5,307 nt of DNA. Origin: Actinomycetota bacterium (GTDB taxonomy: Bacteria; Actinomycetota; Thermoleophilia; Miltoncostaeales; Miltoncostaeaceae). Every line of letters starts with the position of its first letter. Position 1 is the stretch's first letter. A program made the translations under genes and the position numbers. Below are positions 1 to 4,905 of the stretch, piece by piece. Below the pieces are notes generated by a model, which had not been told where the DNA came from, did not search any database, and saw only the letters and a list, made by a program, of their open reading frames with translations. The DNA is taken from assembly GCA_947475125.1 (NCBI GenBank), contig CANJMX010000114.1, forward strand, positions 1 to 5,307, in the 5' to 3' direction.

Positions 1-298
1 ACCGACGCAGCAGGGCATCGTCGGAGGCTTCGAGGAACAGGATGCGCGGAGTGATGCCGTCGGCCTTCTGCACCTCGCCCAGTTCACGCGCCAGGTCCTC
101 AAACCAGATACCGCCGCGCACGTCACACACCAGCGCCGCGCGCTCCACCTTGCTGCCCTCAAGCTCAAACAGATCAACCAGGGCGGGAAGCAGGCGGGGG
201 GGCAGGTTGTCGATGCAGAAGTAGTCGGCATCCTCGAAGGCACCGATGGCACCGCTCTTACCGGCGCCGGAGAGCCCGGTGATGATCGTCAGTTCCAT
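1..298 (-). CDS. rapZ: RapZ/YvcJ-family nucleotide-binding protein, N-terminal part (cut by the window edge)
   Basis: The first 99 residues of a P-loop protein are visible; the family is usually about 285-300 aa, so roughly two thirds lie beyond position 1. Seen directly: a Walker A loop GLSGAGKS at residues 8-15, the family signature FCIDNLP at about 27-33 followed by a leucine-rich LLPALVDL stretch, and DVRGG at 59-63. These are the hallmarks of RapZ/YvcJ ATP/GTP-binding proteins. In Escherichia coli RapZ is an RNA-binding adaptor that controls glucosamine-6-phosphate synthase through small RNAs. The role in Gram-positive bacteria is less defined, so the exact function here is not inferred. 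The ATG at 298 is chosen because the Walker A begins at the usual distance and a GGAGG lies 9 nt upstream. The gene follows uvrC after a 16-nt gap and is probably cotranscribed with it, as in the common actinobacterial order uvrC-rapZ-yvcK-whiA. Identity is secure. Confidence 0.93.
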   Translation of the reverse strand, partial: MELTIITGLSGAGKSGAIGAFEDADYFCIDNLPPRLLPALVDLFELEGSKVERAALVCDVRGGIWFEDLARELGEVQKADGITPRILFLEASDDALLRR

Positions 299-307
299 TC
301 GCCACCA

Positions 308-312
308 CCTCC
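308..312 (-). promoter_or_regulatory. Shine-Dalgarno sequence of rapZ
   Basis: On the minus strand GGAGG, within the longer GGAGGTGGTGG, sits 9 nt before the rapZ ATG and immediately after the uvrC stop codon. It fixes the rapZ start and shows that this gene is translated by ordinary ribosome binding within a polycistronic message, unlike uvrC. Confidence 0.65.
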
Positions 313-314
313 GC

Positions 315-2246
315 TCATGGCCTCGGGGGCCTCGGGGGTACCCGTCGTATTCCGGCCCCTGGGCCACCTGTCTTGTTCAGATACTCGTACACATCACGCG
401 CCACCTTCGGCGGCAGCCCGGGCACGGCCTCCAACTCATCACGTGTCGCCGCCATGAACCGCTCGGGCGACCCGAAGTGCTGCAGGATTGCACGCCGGCG
501 CGCGGGGCCGATACCCGGCAGCGAATCCATGGCGCTCGCGGTCATGCCCTTGCCACGAAGGGTGCGGTGGTGCCGAAGCGCAAACCGATGGGCTTCGTCG
601 CGCACCTGTTGCAGCAATCTGAGCCCCGGGGAGTCCTCGGGCATGAGGATCGGTTCGCTCCGGCCGGGCACGAACACCTCTTCAATGCGTTTGGCAAGGC
701 TCACCATGGGCACATCCACGCCGGCCTCGTGCATGGCACGCAGTGCCGCGCTCAGTTGCCCCTTTCCGCCGTCGATCACCACCAGCGATGGCCGGGCACC
801 CAGGCTCGGGTCCGCATCGCCAGCCGCCAGCCGGGCCATGCGCCGCCCGATCGCCTCGCCGATGCGGGCGAAGTCGTTGGCATCGCCCTCGTGCTGCATG
901 GTGAATGACCGGTAGTGGGCCTTCGCCGGCGCGGCACCGATCAACACCGTCATCGATGCCACGGCATAGGTGGGCCCGAGGTTCGAGATGTCGTAGCACT
1001 CGATGCGCATCGGTGGTGCGTCCAACCCGAGGCGCTCCTGCAGGTCGCCCAGAGCGGCAGTGCGCCGATCGCGGGTTCGCGCCACGCGGGCGCGGTCCTG
1101 GTCGAGCGCCAAATGCGCGTTGCGCTCGGCCATCTCCTGCATGCGCCGCTTCTCACCGCGCTCGGAGGCCCGCACCTCCACGCCCGACTGCCGGCGCTCG
1201 GCAAGCAGCGCCTCAATGGCGTTGGTCTCAACGCCCTGCGGCACCACCACCAGCGGTGGGATGGCGAGCCCCAATGCGTAGTACTCGAGCACGAACTGCT
1301 CGACGATCGTCGATGGCTCCGTGGCGCCCGCGGGGTCGATGAAGAATGACTGCCGGTCGCCCAACACCCCGTCACGCACCTGCAGCACCTGCACGTTGGC
1401 CGCCTCTCCGTCGCTATCCACGGCGACGCCGATTACATCCACCGATCCCATCGAGTCGCTGATCGCCATCTGACGCTCCATCAGGTGCCGTACCGCATTC
1501 AGGCGGTTGCGAAAGAGCGCGGCGTCCTCAAAGCGCTGCTCGGCGGCGGCCTGCGCCATCTGGGTGGCGAGGTCCGACTCCAGCCCCCGGTAGCGCCCCG
1601 ACAGGAACGCGACGATCTGGTCGATCAGACCCCGGTAGTCATCCTTCGAGATGTAGTCCACGCACGGCGCCAGACAGCGCTTGATGTGGTAATCGAGGCA
1701 CGGGATCCCCGATGGCCGCCCCGGCTCAGTGCCCTCGCAGGGGCGGCTGGGAAAGATCTTCCCGATCAGCGACAGGGTCTCGCGCACCTTCGACGCGCTG
1801 GAGAACGGTCCGAAGTACACCCGGTCACGCCGACGCCGCTCGCGCGTGAAATACACCCGCGGGTAGTCCTCGTCCATGCTGATCCCGATGTAGGGATAGC
1901 TCTTGTCGTCGCGCAACTTCACGTTGAACGGCGGACGGTGGGTGGAGATGAGGTTGCCCTCGAGAATGAAGGCCTCGGCCTCGGTGTGCACCACCAGGGC
2001 CTCGAGGCGCGCGACGCGGCTCACCATCTCGACCGTGCGCGGGTGCAGGCCCGACCTCGGGCCCGGATGCGACGTCACATCGCCATCGTCAGGACGCACC
2101 GGGGCCTCGAAGTACGAGAAGACGCGCTTGCGCAGCGACTTGGCCTTCCCCACGTACATCACGCGGTCCGAGGCATCGCGATAGATGTAGACGCCCGGGG
2201 CGTCGGGAAGGGCGGCGAGCTGCTCGCGAAGCGGCGCGGTTGCCAT
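315..2246 (-). CDS. uvrC: UvrC, nuclease subunit of the UvrABC excision repair complex
   Basis: A complete 643-residue protein, in the usual size range for actinobacterial UvrC. UvrC binds the UvrB-damaged DNA complex in the cytoplasm and cuts on both sides of the lesion. Domains in order: GIY-YIG nuclease (about 15-112) with GVY at 18-20, YVG at 31-33, arginines around 39-41, a probable catalytic Glu at 96 in LEGNL, and the conserved LRDDKSYPYI at 111-120; a C-X12-C-X7-C-X3-C set (C170, C183, C191, C195) matching the known UvrC 4Fe-4S ligands; a UvrB-binding UVR helix pair (about 215-260); the RNase H-like second nuclease with CYDIS (D419), VIDGGKGQ (D492) and DEAHRF (H553); and a C-terminal double helix-hairpin-helix (about 573-622, LPGIGPARR and VPGLPPKVA). 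The ATG at 2246 starts just before the GIY-YIG domain. An upstream in-frame extension of 60 codons would overlap the preceding gene and has no homology. The GIY-YIG domain has a roughly 15-residue insert near 48-66. The end is a Pro/Arg tail made by a 9-bp tandem duplication. Confidence 0.97.
   Translation of the reverse strand: MATAPLREQLAALPDAPGVYIYRDASDRVMYVGKAKSLRKRVFSYFEAPVRPDDGDVTSHPGPRSGLHPRTVEMVSRVARLEALVVHTEAEAFILEGNLISTHRPPFNVKLRDDKSYPYIGISMDEDYPRVYFTRERRRRDRVYFGPFSSASKVRETLSLIGKIFPSRPCEGTEPGRPSGIPCLDYHIKRCLAPCVDYISKDDYRGLIDQIVAFLSGRYRGLESDLATQMAQAAAEQRFEDAALFRNRLNAVRHLMERQMAISDSMGSVDVIGVAVDSDGEAANVQVLQVRDGVLGDRQSFFIDPAGATEPSTIVEQFVLEYYALGLAIPPLVVVPQGVETNAIEALLAERRQSGVEVRASERGEKRRMQEMAERNAHLALDQDRARVARTRDRRTAALGDLQERLGLDAPPMRIECYDISNLGPTYAVASMTVLIGAAPAKAHYRSFTMQHEGDANDFARIGEAIGRRMARLAAGDADPSLGARPSLVVIDGGKGQLSAALRAMHEAGVDVPMVSLAKRIEEVFVPGRSEPILMPEDSPGLRLLQQVRDEAHRFALRHHRTLRGKGMTASAMDSLPGIGPARRRAILQHFGSPERFMAATRDELEAVPGLPPKVARDVYEYLNKTGGPGAGIRRVPPRPPRP
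321..338 (-). repeat. Tandem 9-bp duplication in the uvrC 3' end
   Basis: The 9-mer CCTCGGGGG (plus-strand reading) occurs twice head to tail at 321-329 and 330-338. In the uvrC frame it encodes a repeated Pro-Pro-Arg at the extreme C-terminus, outside the helix-hairpin-helix domain. It is probably slippage in a tolerant tail with no functional meaning. Confidence 0.6.
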
Positions 2247-2253
2247 CTCCGCG

Positions 2254-2259
2254 AGTATA
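2254..2259 (-). promoter_or_regulatory. Probable -10 element for uvrC, suggesting a leaderless mRNA
   Basis: TATACT on the minus strand (5 of 6 bases of TATAAT) lies exactly 7 nt before the uvrC ATG. That spacing would place transcription initiation at or next to the A of ATG. No usable Shine-Dalgarno exists: the only purine run, GCGGAG, abuts the ATG with no spacer. No convincing -35 hexamer is visible 16-18 bp upstream. The element lies in the 25-nt gap after the hydrolase gene, so uvrC and rapZ may have their own transcript in addition to read-through. Leaderless transcripts with TANNNT about 7 nt upstream are well known in actinobacteria. The promoter itself is inferred. Confidence 0.55.
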
Positions 2260-2271
2260 GGAGTGGACCGG

Positions 2272-3552
2272 TCATGCCAGTAGATCACCGGCGCGCACCA
2301 GCACCACCGCCTGCCCCGCGCCCCCGAGCGCCGCCCCCTGCCCCGCCAACGCAATAATGCGGGCCACGTAGGCGCGGGTCTCCGGGTATGGCGGAATGCC
2401 CCCGTACCGCCGCACGGCGCCACCACCAGCGTTGTAGGCCGCGAGGGCCAGCGGCACCGACCCGAATTCCCGGATGCCGCTCGCGATCAACCGGGCAGCC
2501 CCGGGTATCGCCTGCGCTGGGTCGAAGGGATCGCGCACGCCCATTCCGGCGGCCGTCCCGGGCATGAACTGCGCAATGCCCTGCGCACCTGCACCGCTCA
2601 CCGCATGGGTATTGAAGTCCGACTCCGCCTTGAGCAGTGCGGCCAGCAGCACCGGGGCCACGCCCGCAGCCCGGGCTGACGATGTGATGAGCGCGCGATA
2701 CCTCGCCGGCACCCACGACGGCAGGGCGGTCACCGCAACGCTCGTGGCGCCTGGCTGCCCCCCGCCGCACCCAGGCGTAAATCCCCAGTGCCAGCTTTCC
2801 CACGAGTAGCGCTGCACAAATCCGAAGGCATTGCCATTCCGGACGAGCCACGGGTACACGCCGCCACTCACATCCAGATCGAGCTCGGTGGAATTGCGAT
2901 GCCGACTGCGCCCCGGAGGCGCCACCCACTTCGGGTCGGGGTGGCGCGCAAACAGCACCGCCTGTTCGGCATCCGATCGAAATGCGCTCACCACAACCAG
3001 ATCCAGGCCCGCCCCATGCGCAGCGCTGTCCATCTGGTCGAACGCCGCCGCGACGGCAGGGCACATCGGCTTGCCATCGCGGTACAGCAATGTGCCCGAG
3101 TACCCACCCCCAGTGGCCCATCCCACGGGACCACCTGCGGGCGCGGCGGCGGTCGCCGAGAGCCCGGCGCGCGCCGTGGCGGTGGCCCACAAGCCCATTG
3201 GCGCTGCCCGGCGCACGCGCACCTCCACCTGGCTCGGCACCGGATCGCCCTCGAGCAACCTCACTGACACCACCTGGGCCCCTGATGCCGTGGCTGATCG
3301 CCCAGCGGCGTCACCGGCGACTGAGGTGAGGCGGCGGCGGATATCCCATGGGTCAACCATCGCCCCGGGGATGCCGTCAAGGAGCGCCCGGCCGGCTGAC
3401 AGCGCTGCCAGATCGGCAGCGAGGCGGGCGCCGCCCGCGGCCACACGGGTTGCGCCCATCACTGCGGTGCCGGCGATGCCCGCCACAAGAACCGCGACCA
3501 CTCCGAGTACAAGGGGGATTGCCTGGCCGCGCTGGTCTGTGATCCGGGCCAT
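2272..3552 (-). CDS. Membrane-anchored Tad/TadG-like protein fused to VanY-type carboxypeptidase and SLT lytic transglycosylase domains
   Basis: 426 residues. An N-terminal RGQAIPLVLG stretch and hydrophobic span (about 10-34), followed by GARLAADLAALSAGRAL (41-57), resembles the N-terminus of TadG/Tad-like proteins and would leave the rest outside the membrane. After an Ala/Gly linker, residues about 150-262 form an M15/VanY-like domain: SAFRS at 189-193, putative Zn ligands H218 and D225 in SRHRNSTELD, and WESWHWGF at 251-258 with E252 as probable catalytic base and H255 as third ligand. C164 and C262 bracket this domain and could form a disulfide. Residues about 283-402 are an SLT lytic transglycosylase: catalytic Glu E310 in KAESDFN, GAQGIAQFMPGTA at 322-334 and AYNAG at 372-376. 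Together these would trim stem peptides and cleave glycan strands. The start is ATG at 3552 (TGATG, 1-nt overlap with the preceding stop) or the adjacent GTG at 3555 (GTGA overlap). Coupling suggests cotranslation with the two pseudopilin genes. Domain calls are secure; the biological role is inferred. Confidence 0.9.
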   Translation of the reverse strand: MARITDQRGQAIPLVLGVVAVLVAGIAGTAVMGATRVAAGGARLAADLAALSAGRALLDGIPGAMVDPWDIRRRLTSVAGDAAGRSATASGAQVVSVRLLEGDPVPSQVEVRVRRAAPMGLWATATARAGLSATAAAPAGGPVGWATGGGYSGTLLYRDGKPMCPAVAAAFDQMDSAAHGAGLDLVVVSAFRSDAEQAVLFARHPDPKWVAPPGRSRHRNSTELDLDVSGGVYPWLVRNGNAFGFVQRYSWESWHWGFTPGCGGGQPGATSVAVTALPSWVPARYRALITSSARAAGVAPVLLAALLKAESDFNTHAVSGAGAQGIAQFMPGTAAGMGVRDPFDPAQAIPGAARLIASGIREFGSVPLALAAYNAGGGAVRRYGGIPPYPETRAYVARIIALAGQGAALGGAGQAVVLVRAGDLLA

Positions 3553-3827
3553 CACGGAAGTCGAATGGCCGCGCGCACGGTGGCCGGATCGAACCGGTGC
3601 CCGAGCATGGGCATGGCGGGATTGGGTGCGGCGCCCGTCACCGTCACCATGGCGCCAGAGCCACCAGTGGCAGCAACGGCACGCCGTCGCGCGTCGTCCT
3701 GCGCGGCCGACACAGCGGCGAGCATGGCGGCCACCTGCACGGCTGCGATGGCCAGCAACACGAGCACGGGCAGCAGGGACAGCACTTCGATGGACGCCTG
3801 CCCCATCTCCCGGCGCCGGAGCGTCAT
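3552..3827 (-). CDS. TadE-like pseudopilin, 91 aa
   Basis: A small single-span protein. Residues 9-14 read GQASIE, a prepilin-peptidase-like motif with Gly at -1 and Glu at +5, preceded by basic residues RRR and followed by a hydrophobic helix (about 13-36, LSLLPVLVLLAIAAVQVAA). The rest is a short Ala-rich exported tail. This matches the TadE/TadF class of pseudopilins of tight-adherence (Flp) pilus and related secretion loci. The gene starts on ATG in an ATGA overlap with the upstream pseudopilin gene and has its own GGCGGAG ribosome site. Its stop overlaps the start of the hydrolase fusion, so the three proteins are likely made in coordinated amounts. It is shorter than typical TadE/TadF proteins (roughly 130-200 aa, from memory) and has no cysteines. 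Assignment to TadE versus TadF cannot be made from the sequence alone. Confidence 0.85.
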   Translation of the reverse strand: MTLRRREMGQASIEVLSLLPVLVLLAIAAVQVAAMLAAVSAAQDDARRRAVAATGGSGAMVTVTGAAPNPAMPMLGHRFDPATVRAAIRLP

Positions 3828-4177
3828 GGAGCCGACTCCGCCTGGCCCACAATGGCGGTCGCCGGAATCCAGGGAGCGAGCGACGGCACCGCCACACGCA
3901 CGCGTACCCGATGCGACCCATCGGGGCGGGTGCTCAGGTGCACCGTTGCCACACGCGCGAGCGACCCGGGTAGCGCCGCGCGTACGGCATCATCGGGAGG
4001 CGCACCCACCTGCACCCCGCGTGCCCCTGCACGCGCCGACTCCCGCGCCACGCCCCACAGGTACAGGGTGACCACCACTTGCAGGCCCGCAATGGCGAGC
4101 AATCCGATGAGCGGCAGCAGCGCCACCATCTCCACCGCCGCCTGCCCCCGTTGCCCACCTTTCCGCCATCTGTTCAT
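3824..4177 (-). CDS. TadE-like pseudopilin, 117 aa, first gene of the Tad-like cluster
   Basis: Residues 11-16 read GQAAVE, with Gly at -1 and Glu at +5 of a likely prepilin-peptidase site. A basic leader (RWRKGGQR) precedes it and one hydrophobic helix follows (about 15-38, with VALLPLIGLLAIAGLQVVV). Then comes ARESARAGARGVQ, very typical of TadE-like proteins, and an exported tail of about 65 residues rich in Val/Arg. This is the TadE-like family of Flp/Tad pilus minor pseudopilins. The ATG at 4177 is the only possible start: an in-frame TAG lies three codons upstream with no start codon between. No Shine-Dalgarno is visible in front of it. The gene is separated from the upstream membrane-protein gene by 88 nt, so a promoter for the three-gene cluster is expected in that gap. 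The stop overlaps the next gene's start as ATGA. Confidence 0.88.
   Translation of the reverse strand: MNRWRKGGQRGQAAVEMVALLPLIGLLAIAGLQVVVTLYLWGVARESARAGARGVQVGAPPDDAVRAALPGSLARVATVHLSTRPDGSHRVRVRVAVPSLAPWIPATAIVGQAESAP
3836..3842 (-). promoter_or_regulatory. Shine-Dalgarno sequence of the 91-aa pseudopilin gene
   Basis: GGCGGAG on the minus strand lies 8 nt before the ATG at 3827, inside the end of the preceding pseudopilin gene. It supports this start in addition to the ATGA overlap. Confidence 0.5.
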
Positions 4178-4265
4178 ACATCGACGCTATGCACGGGCAG
4201 CACGCCCATGGCGCATGCATTGCGACGATTCAGGCCCCTACCGGTAACGCCGGGCGATCAGCCCA
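4178..4265 (-). other. 88-nt gap with short inverted repeats between the membrane-protein gene and the Tad-like cluster
   Basis: Immediately after the stop of the membrane-protein gene lie two small inverted repeats: GGGC-5nt-GCCC at 4252-4264 and CCGG-5nt-CCGG at 4241-4253. They share two bases, so only one could form at a time. Further along is CGCC-CAT-GGCG at 4203-4213. All have 4-bp arms and none is followed by a T-run on the minus strand, so none is a convincing intrinsic terminator. The gap should hold the promoter of the pseudopilin cluster. Confidence 0.3.
4184..4189 (-). promoter_or_regulatory. Possible -10 element for the Tad-like cluster
   Basis: TAGCGT on the minus strand fits TANNNT and lies 6 nt before the ATG at 4177, the same arrangement as in front of uvrC. 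The match to TATAAT is poor and no -35 is evident. It is proposed only because the start is fixed by an in-frame stop and has no Shine-Dalgarno. Confidence 0.25.
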
Positions 4266-4622
4266 TCACAACTTGCGGCTGTCCCTGATGATCCACCAGA
4301 TGAGCATCACCAGCGCGGCGATGAGCGCCAGATAGCCCAAGGGCGTAATGCGGTCGGCAAGCAGCGGGTAGCCCGCGATCACCAGAAAGGCGATGGCCAG
4401 GGCCGACAGCACCACGGCCGCCCGCTGCCACGGCCGCAGCACCAGCCAAGCCAACTGATTGCGCCGGAAGTACTGCACGCCGGCCGCGAGGATGGCCACC
4501 ACAAACAGCACCGAGATGATCTGCGAGATCGACGACACAGCCACCGAGAACGCGCGCTCCCACACCACCGCGAGCGCGGCGATACCAAGAATGATGGTGG
4601 TGTTGCGGATCCCTGTGGACAC
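4266..4622 (-). CDS. Small four-span integral membrane protein of unknown function, 118 aa
   Basis: I do not recognise this family. Hydrophobic spans lie at about 8-21, 31-51, 67-88 and 93-112. Arginines cluster in the N-terminus, the loop at 53-67 (FRRN, RPWQR) and the C-terminus (RDSRKL), which by the positive-inside rule puts both ends in the cytoplasm. There are no cysteines, no obvious catalytic motif and no lipobox. Start choice: GTG at 4622 is the only start codon in frame between the end of the upstream gene and the first membrane span. The longer reading frame from 4754 would overlap the cysteine-protein gene with a low-complexity, implausible leader. A TATCCT hexamer 6 nt upstream and the lack of a Shine-Dalgarno suggest a leaderless transcript. 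The downstream neighbours are envelope-associated Tad-like genes, but an 88-nt gap separates them, so a functional link is not established. Confidence 0.72.
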   Translation of the reverse strand: MSTGIRNTTIILGIAALAVVWERAFSVAVSSISQIISVLFVVAILAAGVQYFRRNQLAWLVLRPWQRAAVVLSALAIAFLVIAGYPLLADRITPLGYLALIAALVMLIWWIIRDSRKL

Positions 4623-4628
4623 ACGAGG

Positions 4629-4634
4629 AGGATA
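4629..4634 (-). promoter_or_regulatory. Probable -10 element for the four-span membrane protein gene
   Basis: TATCCT on the minus strand (4 of 6 bases of TATAAT, matching TANNNT) lies 6 nt before the GTG at 4622. The intervening bases CCTCGT hold no Shine-Dalgarno sequence. The geometry would put the 5' end of the mRNA at the start codon. No clear -35 hexamer is seen. Confidence 0.4.
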
Positions 4635-4713
4635 GCCGCGGGTGCCCGACGTCCCGTTGCAGAGATGCGTGGACGACGACCCCCGGCCTGCTGACCCGGT
4701 CGGCCCTGCCGTT
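4635..4713 (-). other. Gap after the four-cysteine gene, no convincing terminator
   Basis: The 79 bases between the stop of the four-cysteine gene and the putative -10 hexamer are GC-rich. The best inverted repeat is CGACC/GGTCG at 4677-4702 with a 16-nt loop and no following T-run, so it is a weak terminator candidate at best. No RNA gene or other feature is seen here. Confidence 0.3.
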
Positions 4714-4905
4714 TCAGCCCTCGCGCTTCGGCTCGGTCCAGTCCTTCTGCGCAAACCCCCTGCACCGCATCACCGGCACCGCCGGATACCGGGGAAGCCC
4801 CTCGGCCTCACACATGGTGAACACCGATGTGCGCGTGGGCACCAGCCGCTGGTGCGCACAGTGGTCGCACAGGCCGGCCGACGCGCGACGCCGCGGATCG
4901 GTCAC
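4714..4905 (-). CDS. Small four-cysteine, probably zinc-binding protein, 63 aa, overlapping thrS
   Basis: Four cysteines are evenly arranged: CDHC at 13-16, then C32 and C48, giving C-X2-C-X15-C-X15-C. Around them are a conserved-looking TSVFTMCEAEG segment (26-35) and RYPAVPVMRCRGF (39-51), which recall an uncharacterised bacterial small-protein family with SVF..C and YP.LPV..C motifs (from memory, no family name recalled). The cysteines suggest a structural zinc site. No signal peptide or membrane span is present, so a cytoplasmic protein is likely. The start is GTG at 4905, in a GTGA 4-nt overlap with the thrS stop. The sequence in front is a poor Shine-Dalgarno, so translation is probably coupled to thrS. 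The overlap and intact motif make it a real gene rather than a shadow reading frame. Function is unknown; a link to tRNA charging or translation is a guess from position only. Confidence 0.82.
   Translation of the reverse strand: MTDPRRRASAGLCDHCAHQRLVPTRTSVFTMCEAEGLPRYPAVPVMRCRGFAQKDWTEPKREG

Noticed and set aside
246..908. A 220-codon plus-strand open frame spanning the uvrC-rapZ junction
   Set aside because: Antisense to two well-supported genes and their Shine-Dalgarno sequence, with no family resemblance.
1485..2357. A 290-codon open frame on the plus strand opposite uvrC
   Set aside because: It lies antisense to the fully conserved uvrC frame, shows His/Arg-rich composition with no recognisable domain, and is expected by chance in GC-rich DNA.
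3553..3921. N-terminal extension of the hydrolase fusion up to 3921
   Set aside because: The extra 123 residues are Arg/His/Cys-rich and overlap the two pseudopilin genes in another frame. The ATG at 3552 (or GTG at 3555) begins right before the membrane segment and overlaps the preceding stop.
2831..3973. A 380-codon plus-strand open frame opposite the Tad-like cluster
   Set aside because: Low-complexity Arg/Ala/Pro translation with no motif. The opposite strand carries pseudopilin, VanY and SLT signatures.
4241..4264. Overlapping small hairpins as a terminator or attenuator
   Set aside because: Arms are only 4 bp and no T-run follows on the minus strand. Such repeats are common by chance at this GC content.
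4178..4265. A tRNA, small RNA or riboswitch in the intergenic gap
   Set aside because: The gap is only 88 nt, with no cloverleaf, TTCGA-type T-loop or recognisable riboswitch core.
4677..4702. CGACC/GGTCG inverted repeat as a terminator after the four-cysteine gene
   Set aside because: 5-bp arms, a 16-nt loop and no T-tract.
4623..4754. N-terminal extension of the four-span membrane protein up to 4754
   Set aside because: It would overlap the four-cysteine gene and add a Ser/Gly/Arg low-complexity leader. The GTG at 4622 has promoter-like sequence at the right distance.
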